DNA from: Pigmentibacter sp. JX0631
GTDB lineage: Bacteria; Bdellovibrionota_B; Oligoflexia; Silvanigrellales; Silvanigrellaceae
Direction of reading: 5' to 3'
NCBI RefSeq assembly: GCF_029873255.1
Contig: NZ_CP123622.1
Span: 2,145,001 to 2,209,000, forward strand
Length of the DNA: 64,000 bases
Part shown: piece after piece, positions 55,018 to 63,735 of the stretch
Layout: each line of letters opens with the position of its first letter
How positions within the stretch are numbered: the stretch's first letter is position 1
Made by a program: the position numbers and the translations under genes
Notes under the pieces: model-generated
What the model saw: only the letters and a program-made list of their open reading frames with translations
Database searches by the model: none
Told to the model about the DNA's origin: nothing

Positions 55018-55959
55018 TTATAATTCATTCAAAATATATCGTGACATCATAATATCTTGCGCAGCGAGTCCGGTTAAATCAATTACTGTATAACCTGCTT
55101 TACTAATATAAGATTCATTTTTAGCGAAAATATCACCTAACTCTAGAACTTTGGATTGAATTTCAGGCTTTTGTTTAACTGCGTGGCTTAATTCTCCATA
55201 CTTCAAACATTGATCTAATGAATCAACAAAAACATTTTTTGCTTGGAAAATCACTGAAGAGGAAAGTTCTTGCTTAATTCCATCATCAGCTCCTAAAGCA
55301 ATAATTACTGTTCCAGGAATAATATGCTCTGGAAATAAATATGGTTCCTTTGAACTGGTGGTACAAATAATAATCTTATTATTCATCAATACAACATTTG
55401 GATCATCTGTTAAATTTACAGCGCATCCTAAGTCGACAAATTTTTGTTGAATATTTTTTAGTTTTTCTATATTTCTTCCATATATATATAAATTTTTCAA
55501 TTCTGGGAAAATAAATTTTAGGTATTTTGCATTTAAGTATGCTTGAATTCCATTTCCCATTATTCCAAGTGATTCAATTTTATCACTTGCAAAAAATTTG
55601 GCACAAAGTGTAGCTGATAATGCTGTTCTTGTATCTGTAATAAAACCATCATCCTTTATTAAAACTTCAGGAATTCCTGTGCTAGTATTTAAGGCAATAA
55701 TGACTCCTTGGCTTGGAGAAATATTTTTTAAATAATTATCTGGAAAACCAGAAGCAATTTTTACATAATAGTATTTATCATCTTTTAAGTAACCAGATTT
55801 TATATGAATATCTGCATTTTTTTCTGAAAAATGAGTTTGGGTTATTGGAGCACAAATTATTTTTTTTTCAGAATAATAAATAAATGATTTTTTTAATTCA
55901 AAAAGTAAATCATTAATATTTAATTTTTTTACTATATCTTCTTGGGTTATTATTTTCAT
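55018..55959 (-). CDS. Ornithine cyclodeaminase / mu-crystallin family dehydrogenase
   Basis: The 313-residue protein has the OCD layout: VKIASGFPDN and a conserved Lys/Arg early part, DDGFITDTRTALSATLCAKFFA, the NAD-binding GIMGNGIQAYLNAKYL, and VIIALGADDGIKQELSS. Members make or break imino acids (ornithine cyclodeaminase, alanine dehydrogenase, ketimine reductase). It follows the aminotransferase by 12 bases, so the pair is an operon acting on one amino acid. The substrate is not known. Confidence 0.88.
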   Translation of the reverse strand: MKIITQEDIVKKLNINDLLFELKKSFIYYSEKKIICAPITQTHFSEKNADIHIKSGYLKDDKYYYVKIASGFPDNYLKNISPSQGVIIALNTSTGIPEVLIKDDGFITDTRTALSATLCAKFFASDKIESLGIMGNGIQAYLNAKYLKFIFPELKNLYIYGRNIEKLKNIQQKFVDLGCAVNLTDDPNVVLMNNKIIICTTSSKEPYLFPEHIIPGTVIIALGADDGIKQELSSSVIFQAKNVFVDSLDQCLKYGELSHAVKQKPEIQSKVLELGDIFAKNESYISKAGYTVIDLTGLAAQDIMMSRYILNEL

Positions 55960-55971
55960 TACTTTTCTTTG

Positions 55972-57090
55972 TTATATATTAATTAAAAAATTTTCAAATC
56001 TTTTTATTGCTTCAGGCATGTTTAATCTGCCAAAACCAACGCGAAAATGATTTTTATCATGATCAAAAACATCTCCAGGTAAAAGCTGTACTTTTTGTCT
56101 TTGACTGAACTGTTCGCAAAAATCATAAGCAGAAATATTTAGCTTTAATTTTGGATAAGCTATACATCCTCCTTTTGGTTCAAACCATTCAAATATTTCT
56201 TTTTTATTTAGAAAGAAATTTCTTAGTAAGGTTAAATTTTTTTCTATTATTTTTTTATTCCTAGAATAAATTATATCTTCATTTTGGAGGGCAATAATTG
56301 CTAATATTTCGCTAGGAGCTCCATTGCATATAGTTAAATAGTGTTTAAATTGAGATAATTTGGTCATTAATTGTTTATCTTGAGATGCTAACCAACCTAT
56401 ACGCAATCCAGGGAGGCCATAAGATTTAGAAAGAACTCCAAGGCTTATTCCTTTTTCATAGATACTAGCAACAGGAGGGAGTTGATCCGCTTTGTTAATT
56501 TCAAGTCCTCTATAAACTTCATCAGAGAAAATATAGAGATTATGTTTTCTGGCAATATCAATAACATGATTTAATTCATTCTTCGATATAATATGACCTG
56601 TGGGGTTATGGGGGAAATTGATTATTATAAGTTTTGTATTTTTTTTGATTAGTGTTGGTAAAATATCTAAATTAAATGAACACTGTCCATTCAAAAATTC
56701 TATAGGAAGTTCACTAACTTCACAAAGATGGTTTGGTAAGTCTTTTAGTGATTGATAACATGGAGAAAAAACAATAGCATGATCATCTTTTGTAAGTATA
56801 TTAGTAAATGCTGCAAAAATACCTTCTTCAGCACCATTAAAGGTGCAAATATTATCAACACTCGATGATAAATTATACCGTTTATTTATTTCTTCCAAAA
56901 GTAGAGGATGACCTTTAGGGTGTGTGTACGATAGTTTTAAGGAATTCCATAATTCAAGAGTTTCTGTTGAAGCTAAGCTTAAAAGTTCATGCATGTGATA
57001 TGTTTCCATATCTGATCCAGAAAACATGATTTCACAATTAAATTCCCGCTCAGATAGATATTCTTCTAATTTGAAAATAGGTAATCTCAT
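55972..57090 (-). CDS. PLP-dependent class I/II aminotransferase-like enzyme
   Basis: The protein has the fold-type I markers: GAEEGIFAAF, INFPHNPTGHII, SDEVYRGLE, the Schiff-base Lys in LGVLSKSYGLPGLRIGW, and a late FRVGFGR. Start 57090 (MRLPIF) is preferred because a promoter-like element lies at 57146-57172 and a purine-rich site precedes it; a TTG at 57144 would start at or before the transcript. Similar sequences include arginine-oxidising and capreomycidine-type enzymes, so a role in a special amino acid is possible. It is coupled to the OCD gene. Confidence 0.85.
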   Translation of the reverse strand: MRLPIFKLEEYLSEREFNCEIMFSGSDMETYHMHELLSLASTETLELWNSLKLSYTHPKGHPLLLEEINKRYNLSSSVDNICTFNGAEEGIFAAFTNILTKDDHAIVFSPCYQSLKDLPNHLCEVSELPIEFLNGQCSFNLDILPTLIKKNTKLIIINFPHNPTGHIISKNELNHVIDIARKHNLYIFSDEVYRGLEINKADQLPPVASIYEKGISLGVLSKSYGLPGLRIGWLASQDKQLMTKLSQFKHYLTICNGAPSEILAIIALQNEDIIYSRNKKIIEKNLTLLRNFFLNKKEIFEWFEPKGGCIAYPKLKLNISAYDFCEQFSQRQKVQLLPGDVFDHDKNHFRVGFGRLNMPEAIKRFENFLINI

Positions 57091-57799
57091 AATATTATAG
57101 CCTTTTTTGAAACAAATATGCTCAGAAAGAGTATATTTAGACAAAATTATATAAATTATATATTTTTGTCAATATCTTTTTTCTGTATTAAGATAATGAA
57201 ATTATTATAGTATTAGAGTGACTCGTCTAACTTTTAAATTATAGATTTCATAAAGAACTTTTTATTCTCAGTAGACTAAAAGATAGATGACAAGGTTTTA
57301 TTTTCTTCACTCATCTTGGATGGATTTTAAATCAACTAGAACAAGACTCATTTTGAAAGTCATTTGGTTTTTAATATCTATAAATTTAAACTTTTTATTA
57401 ATTAAATAGTTAAAATTTTTATATGTTTGGATTGAATAAAAATTAAATTTAATTTGTACTATAAATATTAATATTTTATTTAGTTAAATTTTCTTAAGAA
57501 TTTAAATACGAAAATATTTTAGTTTATAAATTACTTAAAAATTGAGGATCTAATAAAACTCATAGAGTTAATAAATTAAAAGATATTTTTTTGATTCTTA
57601 AACTATTTAGATTAATTAATAAATGAACATGTTTTAAATTATTATATATCACATTATTTTTTATTAAGTTAAGTAATATATGAAATTTACTAGTATATAA
57701 AAAATTATAAATATTTTTTTATTGATATTGGAATAATAATGTAATATATAAATTTTCTATTTTTGTATTCACTTTTTTTCAATATGTTAGGAGTTATAT
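57091..57799. other. Long, very AT-rich intergenic region
   Basis: About 700 bases between the aminotransferase and the secreted protein gene, well over 80 % A+T in most of its length. The left end holds the aminotransferase promoter. No coding frame with a ribosome site, terminator or RNA motif was recognised in the rest; a GGAG site lies just before 57800. Confidence 0.5.
57146..57172 (-). promoter_or_regulatory. Probable promoter of the aminotransferase-OCD operon
   Basis: On the minus strand TTGACA (57172-57167) is followed after 15 bases by TATAAT (57151-57146). The spacing is slightly short but both hexamers are perfect. It favours the start at 57090. Confidence 0.45.
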
Positions 57800-58354
57800 A
57801 TGAAAAAAATACTATTTTTAGGTTCTTTATTATCTTTTCAATTATCAAGCAATTCATATGCAATTGAAGTTGAAAGTTTTTTAAACGGAAAACTAAATTC
57901 AAATTTTCGTAGTGAAAAGACAAATGTTGCTTCAGGTTGTCAAATGAGAAATCCTTTTAATGGTAACTGTATTCTTTTTTGGACTCAATATAACGAATAT
58001 TTTGTGACAAGAGGAAATATTGCTAATACATATTTATCTTCAGAACAAACTGCAGGTAGCATAACAATTCCTATTACTTGTCAAATAGTTAGACATAAAC
58101 TAGATGGATCTACAAATCCTGATTCTAAGAATGGGGTTAAAACTGGTGAAGAAAACTATTCTGCTAGTTATAATATTAATTTCAATTGGTACGTAAGTGC
58201 AAATCCTTTTTCTAGCAATCATAATTTTCATATTCATAATGATGTCAAATCTATTTTTACTTCTGGTGTAAAAGATAATAATGATGCTGATGATTTTTGT
58301 ACAAAAGAAATTATAAATGCAATTAAAAATTTAAATGGAACATCTGTTAATTAA
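57800..58354 (+). CDS. Secreted hypothetical protein
   Basis: The 184-residue protein has a signal peptide (MKKILFLGSLLSFQLSSNSYA). The mature part has paired Cys in GCQMRNPFNGNCI, and later ITCQIVR and DDFCTKE, with many Asn, Ser and aromatic residues. No family is recognised. A GGAG ribosome site precedes the ATG. It is isolated between AT-rich sequence and a convergent lipoprotein gene. Confidence 0.65.
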   Translation: MKKILFLGSLLSFQLSSNSYAIEVESFLNGKLNSNFRSEKTNVASGCQMRNPFNGNCILFWTQYNEYFVTRGNIANTYLSSEQTAGSITIPITCQIVRHKLDGSTNPDSKNGVKTGEENYSASYNINFNWYVSANPFSSNHNFHIHNDVKSIFTSGVKDNNDADDFCTKEIINAIKNLNGTSVN

Positions 58355-58420
58355 TTATTCAGAAGTTAAATCTATTTTAGAAAGAAATTTTCAAAAAAAA
58401 TAATTAAGACTTTTCGTGAT

Positions 58421-58591
58421 TTATTTTTCATCCTTTTTTTCTTTATCTTTTGCTTCTATTTTTGGTTTTCTTGCTTCAACTTCTTGCTGGACATTACTAG
58501 GTGATGTTGCAAAAAAAGCATCTGGTGGAGCTTTAAAACCGCAAGCTGGAAGTAAAAATAAAGTGACAAGAGCTATGTTTATTTTTTTCAT
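58421..58591 (-). CDS. Small LptM-like lipoprotein
   Basis: A 56-residue frame encodes MKKINIALVTLFLLPACGFK, a lipoprotein signal with lipobox LPAC, followed by APPDAFFATSPSN and a Lys/Glu-rich tail. The CGxKxPP start of the mature part resembles LptM (YifL), the small lipoprotein that helps LptD mature in the LPS translocon. It overlaps the crotonase stop by 4 bases (ATGA), indicating coupling. Family assignment rests on the lipobox and following residues only. Confidence 0.7.
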   Translation of the reverse strand: MKKINIALVTLFLLPACGFKAPPDAFFATSPSNVQQEVEARKPKIEAKDKEKKDEK

Positions 58592-59409
58592 TTTCTTTTT
58601 TTTCTGCTTGTTAAAAATAAATTAATTTTATTTTTATGTTCTTCTGTTAAAAAATGTTTCCTAAAAAATTCTTTGTCATATTCTTCTAATGCATCATAAT
58701 TAAAAATATTTTGCCTTGCGAATAATCCTTCTTTTAAATTTTTAGGACAATTTTGGAATTGTAATGACCACTGTTTAATTTTGTTAAAACAAGCTTTTTT
58801 AGTAGAAAATTCTTTGTCTACTAATCCATTTTGAATCAATTGTTTACTATTCATAACAGTTTTAGTAATTAAATAGGTAGCTATTTTTCTTTGATTTAGT
58901 TGAGGGCATAATTCTGCTAACCGCAACATTCCACCCCAACCAGTGGGTAATCCAAATTGCGCTTGAGTAAAATGGAGAGCATAAGTTTTTCCTACTCCCC
59001 AGCGAAAGTCGGTTGCTAAAGCTAGTTCAGCCCCTCCTCCATATGCAGGGCCAGTTAAGACGGAGATTGATATGGCACTTGTTTGGTGAAGTAAAGAACA
59101 AAATTTATAGATAGCTGAAGTATATAAATTTCCATATTCAGCAGAAAATTTTGTAAGCTCAATTAAGTTTCCACCACTTGAAAAAATACCTTTAACTTCA
59201 GAATTTAAAATAATAAGCTGGCAGGATTGTTCAACGATAAATTTTTCAAAATATGTTGTTCCTCCGTTTATGGGTGAACATATATCTTGCATTAATTTAG
59301 CCATTCTAAAACTAATAGCATTTTTAGTTGATTTACTATTTAAAGTAACAAAACATATGTTGCTATCAGAAGAAATAGAAAATTCTTCATCATCAACCAG
59401 CTTCTGCAT
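58588..59409 (-). CDS. Enoyl-CoA hydratase/isomerase (crotonase) family protein
   Basis: The 273-residue protein has the crotonase markers: the oxyanion segment VKGIFSSGGNLIELTKFS, LTGPAYGGGAELALATDFRWGV, and FGLPTGWGGMLRLAELC. The usual catalytic Glu positions are partly different (GLPTGWGG instead of GLxPGxGG), so the reaction cannot be named. It starts 1 base after the PspA-like gene and overlaps the lipoprotein gene. Confidence 0.85.
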   Translation of the reverse strand: MQKLVDDEEFSISSDSNICFVTLNSKSTKNAISFRMAKLMQDICSPINGGTTYFEKFIVEQSCQLIILNSEVKGIFSSGGNLIELTKFSAEYGNLYTSAIYKFCSLLHQTSAISISVLTGPAYGGGAELALATDFRWGVGKTYALHFTQAQFGLPTGWGGMLRLAELCPQLNQRKIATYLITKTVMNSKQLIQNGLVDKEFSTKKACFNKIKQWSLQFQNCPKNLKEGLFARQNIFNYDALEEYDKEFFRKHFLTEEHKNKINLFLTSRKKRK

Positions 59410-59410
59410 A

Positions 59411-60223
59411 TTAAACTCCAGAGTTTACTTTTTTCGCTTCAACTTCTATTGCTTGATTAGAATTAGCTTGTGGTAATGAAGCAAAAGGATCATTTTTAAT
59501 CTTTGTGTTTCCACCTATCGCATCATCAAAAGCGGATAAATGTTTTGAGCGAGAACCAGCTGCCTGTAATTCTTTATCTAAATCAACTTTTTCAGCTCCA
59601 GTTAATTCAGTTGAAAGTTTAGCCACTGCCTTTGATTTTTGTCTTGCATTTCTTATTGCTTCTAAATTTTTAGATGAAGAGTCAACTGACAAACCAGTAA
59701 GTCTATCATTTAATTCTTTTATTTTTTGTGAGCTGATGATATCTGCTACGGTTTCTGCTTCTTCTTTATTAAGAGAATCAATTTGATTTTGTAATTCAAT
59801 TAAACGAACTTTATAACGCTCTATTGCTTGTTGTTGCTCGTCAATTTCGTTTTCTAGTTCTTTTACTCTGACTTCATTTTTATCTGATTTTTCTGCCAAT
59901 TGAGCATATGCCGTCTTATATCTTTCATCGGGGTTTTTCTTGTAAAGTTCAATTGCGCCAGCCATTTTTTGTTGTAGCTCTTCGCTTTCTTTAGATATTT
60001 TTTTTACTTCTTCTGACTTCATTTCTCTTATACGTATTAATTCGGCTACAGCTTCACGCATTTCTTGGTAATCTTTGCTCCAATCTTCTTTTGTTTTTCT
60101 AAATTGAGATCGAATAGCATCAGCACTTGATGTCACAAGTTTATCTGTTGCTCTTTCTGTTTTGCCTTGAGCAAGGCCAAAAATGCTTGAAAAAAAACGC
60201 CCTAAGCTATCAAAAAAACTCAT
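59411..60223 (-). CDS. PspA/IM30-like (ESCRT-III-like) coiled-coil protein
   Basis: The 270-residue protein begins SFFDSLGRFFSSIFG, an amphipathic helix, followed by a long coiled coil (about 30-215) and a polar tail. This layout matches the PspA/Vipp1 family, which supports the inner membrane under stress. Sequence identity is weak, so the name is family-level. It has no neighbouring psp genes and lies between scpB and the crotonase gene. Confidence 0.65.
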   Translation of the reverse strand: MSFFDSLGRFFSSIFGLAQGKTERATDKLVTSSADAIRSQFRKTKEDWSKDYQEMREAVAELIRIREMKSEEVKKISKESEELQQKMAGAIELYKKNPDERYKTAYAQLAEKSDKNEVRVKELENEIDEQQQAIERYKVRLIELQNQIDSLNKEEAETVADIISSQKIKELNDRLTGLSVDSSSKNLEAIRNARQKSKAVAKLSTELTGAEKVDLDKELQAAGSRSKHLSAFDDAIGGNTKIKNDPFASLPQANSNQAIEVEAKKVNSGV

Positions 60224-60346
60224 AATTCCTCCAGATAAAATAAAAAAACGACTTTGCTTCTCGAAAGAAGCTAATGTGTTTAAATAAAATAATACCAGCA
60301 GTTTTGTCTTCTGTTAAGATAATTACATCTATTGTGAAATAATTGA

Positions 60347-61036
60347 TTATCCTTGTGAGTCATCTGGAGAGGTAAAACCAATTTCAGAAGAATTTACTAC
60401 TTTATTTTCATTCTCATTAGAGGTTTCAATAGCGTTTAACGCTAAAGCAGCTTTTTTTTGGTCATCAATATTCATTTGCAAAGACCTTAAGCTAGGCAAT
60501 TCATTTAAGCCATTTAAGCCAAATACTTCCAAAAATTTTGCTGTAGTTCTAAATTCCAAAGGGTTCCCCACTTCTTTTCTTGTGCCAGAGGCATAGATGA
60601 GATCTTTTTCTTTTAAAGTTTGCACAATTGATGAACTGTCTACTTGTCTTAAAGCATTTATTTGTGCTCGGGTGATAGGTTGGCGGTATGCGATAATAGC
60701 CAAAGTTTCTAAGGCATTCTTACTTAGTGAACGTGCTTTTCCAGTATATTGTTTTTTAATTAAATTTAAGTATTCATTTCTTGTTTTAATCTGGTACTTA
60801 TTATCCTTTTCAAATATTTCAAAAGCTCTATCTTCATATTCAAATGCCAAAGCTCGAATAGCCATCCGAATATCTGCTAATGATACTTCACCAATCCAAT
60901 TGCGGATTTCCCCTGCTTCAAGCGGAGTGTCGGCAACAAACAAGATAGCCTCTACTTTTGTCTTTAATTGATCAAAAGTAGATTTAATTATATTATTATC
61001 TTCATTATTGTTACTTAATTCAAGACTGTCTTCCAT
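60347..61036 (-). CDS. scpB: Segregation and condensation protein B
   Basis: The 229-residue protein has the ScpB core: KVEAILFVADTPLEAGEIRNWI, then SKNALETLAIIAYRQPITRAQINALRQVDSSSIVQTLKEKDLI and GTRKEVGNPLEFRTTAKFLEVFGLNGLNELPSL, two winged helices. It binds ScpA in the SMC complex. The gene is apart from scpA, which lies about 44 kb away on the opposite strand. It follows the hypothetical gene at 61050 by 13 bases. Confidence 0.95.
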   Translation of the reverse strand: MEDSLELSNNNEDNNIIKSTFDQLKTKVEAILFVADTPLEAGEIRNWIGEVSLADIRMAIRALAFEYEDRAFEIFEKDNKYQIKTRNEYLNLIKKQYTGKARSLSKNALETLAIIAYRQPITRAQINALRQVDSSSIVQTLKEKDLIYASGTRKEVGNPLEFRTTAKFLEVFGLNGLNELPSLRSLQMNIDDQKKAALALNAIETSNENENKVVNSSEIGFTSPDDSQG

Positions 61037-61049
61037 AATACCCTATATA

Positions 61050-61607
61050 TTAAATTTCTTTTTTATGTCTTTCTTTTTTACTACTAATTTTTTTTTCTGG
61101 TTGTTCATGAACAATTTGAGCGTCAATTACATTTTTCTCAGAAATTCTTTTTTTTGCATCATTTATCAATGTTTGTGCTATGTTTTTTCTGAAATTCATA
61201 AATGATTCAATATTAGTTGGTGCATTATGGACAACAACTGAATTAACATATTTAACTATAGGTAAAATATTTTTACCATTATTGTGTTCAACCAACATAC
61301 TCATTATTTCAGTACGAATTTCATTTGTAATATTTTCTTCTGCTTGACCTTCTAATATTTTATTTACTAGTTTAGAAATGTTTTTTTCTATTTCAAGATT
61401 AGTTTTATGACCTACGTCATTTACTTTTCCAAGTAAAAATTGAATTTCTTCCTTTGAAAAAGAACGTGCTTGATGAACAGCTTTTTTCGCCATTCCTAGC
61501 ATTGCACTTGGGTTTAGATTTTCTTGATTCTTTTTTAAAGTTTCAACAATTTTTTCAGAGTTTATATTTTTTAAATTTTGCAAGAAGGAATTGAGTTTGC
61601 TGTCCAT
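61050..61607 (-). CDS. Hypothetical cytosolic protein
   Basis: The 185-residue protein starts MDSKLNSFLQNL at 61607 after an AAAGGAAAT site; an earlier in-frame ATG at 61706 lies in the fmt-proximal gap and lacks a ribosome site. It is helical, Lys/Asn-rich and ends in a basic tail (KKERHKKEI). No family is recognised. Operon position between fmt and scpB suggests a housekeeping role. Confidence 0.65.
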   Translation of the reverse strand: MDSKLNSFLQNLKNINSEKIVETLKKNQENLNPSAMLGMAKKAVHQARSFSKEEIQFLLGKVNDVGHKTNLEIEKNISKLVNKILEGQAEENITNEIRTEIMSMLVEHNNGKNILPIVKYVNSVVVHNAPTNIESFMNFRKNIAQTLINDAKKRISEKNVIDAQIVHEQPEKKISSKKERHKKEI

Positions 61608-61741
61608 TGCTATTTCCTTTAAAATATAAGAATAGTCGAGTTGTACCTCACCTTTTATGGTAAACCGCTCTATCACATGAGAAACAAAACCTCTAACGTT
61701 TCTCAATTGCTAAATACTTTAAATCAATAAAAGAAATAATT

Positions 61742-62716
61742 TCAAGTATTTAATTTAAAAAGCTTGCCTTTTACACCATTTTGAAAATCTTTGGTTGGGA
61801 CAACTTTTTTTCCTGGTAGTTGTAGTTCTGTTACTTCTAACAAATTTAAATCACCACAGCAAATAAATAAAGAGTTTTGCGAAAAAATTAACTCTCCTTG
61901 TTTTAATTTCAAGTTATTTTCTTTTACTTTAGTTGTTATTATTTTAATTTCAATAATATCACTATTTATTAAAAACTTTGCTTTAGTTCCTGGCCAACCA
62001 GAAAAAGCTCTAACTTTATTGTGCAAAGTGATAGCAGGTAAACAAAAGTCTAATAAACCTTCCTCGGGTTTTATTTTATCAGCTTTTGAAGCCATTTCAT
62101 GATTTTGTTCTTTTCCTACAGTTTTTCCAGCAAAATAATTAGGTAGTGTTTTTCCTAATAAATGAGAGCCTTTAGCAAACAATAATTCAAGTAAGTCGCC
62201 ACTTTTTATTTCAGGATCTAAAGGAATTTCTTCTTGAGCTAGAATAGGGCCAGCATCCATTGCTGCTACTGATAATAGAATTGTTACTCCTGTTAATTTA
62301 TCTCCATTTTCAATAGTTCTTTGAACTGGAGCCGCTCCTCGATACAAAGGTAACAAGCTTGGATGGATATTTAATGTGCCAAACTTAGGTATTTCTAAAA
62401 AACTTTTTGGCAAGTAGTTACCATAAGCAGCAGTAATACATAAATCAGGTTCAAGTAGTTTTAGATCTTCAATAAAAGCTTCTTCTTTAGCGTTGGTAGG
62501 GGTCAAAACTGGAATTCCTTTTTCTAAAGCAGTTTGATGCACAGGAGAAGGAGTTTCGCTTCCATTTCTAGTTGATCTTGCGGGAGGTTGACTGACAACT
62601 AATATGATTTTAATAAATTGATCGTACTGCAACAGAATTTTAAGAGCTTCAGCTGCAATTTTTGGTGTTCCTAAAAAAACTACTTTTTTTCTATTATCTT
62701 TTTGTAAAAAACTCAT
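61742..62716 (-). CDS. fmt: Methionyl-tRNA formyltransferase
   Basis: The 324-residue protein has VVFLGTPKIAAEALK at the N-terminus, AAYGNYLPKSFL, and the formyl-transfer signature NIHPSLLPLYRGAAPVQRTIENG with catalytic Asn and His, then VTILLSVAAMDAGPILAQEE with the catalytic Asp, and a C-terminal tRNA-binding domain. It formylates initiator Met-tRNA using 10-formyl-THF. No def gene is adjacent. The start codon has an ACCUUU-poor leader and no clear terminator upstream. Confidence 0.96.
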   Translation of the reverse strand: MSFLQKDNRKKVVFLGTPKIAAEALKILLQYDQFIKIILVVSQPPARSTRNGSETPSPVHQTALEKGIPVLTPTNAKEEAFIEDLKLLEPDLCITAAYGNYLPKSFLEIPKFGTLNIHPSLLPLYRGAAPVQRTIENGDKLTGVTILLSVAAMDAGPILAQEEIPLDPEIKSGDLLELLFAKGSHLLGKTLPNYFAGKTVGKEQNHEMASKADKIKPEEGLLDFCLPAITLHNKVRAFSGWPGTKAKFLINSDIIEIKIITTKVKENNLKLKQGELIFSQNSLFICCGDLNLLEVTELQLPGKKVVPTKDFQNGVKGKLFKLNT

Positions 62717-62810
62717 CTAATGACCTTTAAAAAACAGGAGATATTTTTCCTGTAAGAGAACATTGCAAATTCAATCAGCAATACCATGACTTCATAAAAA
62801 TTAAAATCGT

Positions 62811-63311
62811 CTATAAAAGATTAAAATGCTTTAATATAGTTTCTTTTGAAATTTGCATTTCATTTTCAACCATATCTTGCCAAAAATCTCTTTTAAAATA
62901 TTCTGTGTGAGGAACATGAAAATCGGGAGACTTATAATATATACATGGTTTTAATGAACAAAAAGGTAAACTATTACTTGAATGAGCACAGAATAAGATA
63001 TCGATATCTAAAGCTCTTGGCATCCATCTCCGTTCTCTAGGATGTCCAATTATATCTTCAATTTCAATTATGACTCGATAAAGTTCTATCGGGTTTAAGC
63101 TTGTTTCGACATGAGCCACAAAATTAATATAGAATTCATGATTATCTGTATTATAAACAGGGTGAGTCAGGGGAAGGGTTTCTCTCCACCGACTTTGTTC
63201 TAAAACTGTGACATGTTTTTCTAAAAGCTTTAAAGATTTTGATAAGTTATCTATTCTGTCTCCTAAATTGGAGCCAAAAGCCAATATGTAGTGGTATTTT
63301 TTTTTCTGCAT
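62811..63311 (-). CDS. folK: 2-amino-4-hydroxy-6-hydroxymethyldihydropteridine pyrophosphokinase
   Basis: The 166-residue protein is HPPK: YILAFGSNLGDRIDNLSKSLKLLEKH, a central VETSLNPIELYRVIIEIEDIIG and the signature RERRWMPRALDIDILF with the Mg2+-binding Asp pair, ending with the HVPHTEYFKRDFW-like segment. It transfers pyrophosphate from ATP to the pterin in folate synthesis. It lies just after the rpmH terminator and upstream of fmt. Confidence 0.94.
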   Translation of the reverse strand: MQKKKYHYILAFGSNLGDRIDNLSKSLKLLEKHVTVLEQSRWRETLPLTHPVYNTDNHEFYINFVAHVETSLNPIELYRVIIEIEDIIGHPRERRWMPRALDIDILFCAHSSNSLPFCSLKPCIYYKSPDFHVPHTEYFKRDFWQDMVENEMQISKETILKHFNLL

Positions 63312-63325
63312 TATTATATGTTTAA

Positions 63326-63350
63326 CAAAAAAGGCGCACGAAGCGCCTTT
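63326..63350 (-). terminator. Rho-independent terminator of rpmH
   Basis: On the minus strand AAAAGGCGC-TTCGT-GCGCCTTTTTT forms a five-pair GC stem extended by A/T pairs, followed by a T run, about 20 bases after the rpmH stop. Confidence 0.85.
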
Positions 63351-63369
63351 TAGGAGTTAATCTATAGTA

Positions 63370-63522
63370 TTACTTAGCGTAAACAGTTGCAGCGAGTCTA
63401 GTGCGTCCTTTGGTACGACGACGTTTGATTACGTTGCGGCCATTTTTTGTAGCCATGCGAGCACGGAAACCGTGTTTGCGTTTACGAACTTTATTACTTG
63501 GTTGAAATGTTCTTTTACTCAT
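63370..63522 (-). CDS. rpmH: 50S ribosomal protein L34
   Basis: A 50-residue frame encodes [20 protein letters not shown], then [18 protein letters not shown] and a TVYAK end, the complete L34 pattern. An AGAGGA ribosome site is well placed before the ATG. L34 is a basic protein of the large subunit. In many bacteria it is followed by rnpA; here a terminator and folK follow instead. Too short for ordinary ORF lists. Confidence 0.97.
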   Translation of the reverse strand: MSKRTFQPSNKVRKRKHGFRARMATKNGRNVIKRRRTKGRTRLAATVYAK

Positions 63523-63735
63523 GTCACAAATCCTCTCAAATCATAGGAACCATTTTGCTAGCATAAGCCTTATCATAGTGCAAGCATAAAGTAAAAAAAA
63601 CAAAAACTAAAAAAGTTCAATGGTTGATTAAATTGTGATCTAAGATCTTTCTGGCTTTGAATTTGTCTTTTTCTGTGGCATAGGTTTTTCATGGATTTGA
63701 GCCATTTTCTATTAAATAAGTGAGAAGAAAAAACC

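Noticed and set aside
57705-57923. 72-residue minus-strand frame at the start of the secreted protein gene
   Set aside because: It overlaps a gene with a signal peptide and ribosome site and is composed of low-complexity Lys/Ile/Asn.
58416-58625. Plus-strand 69-residue frame
   Set aside because: It is antisense to the small lipoprotein gene, which has a lipobox and coupled start.
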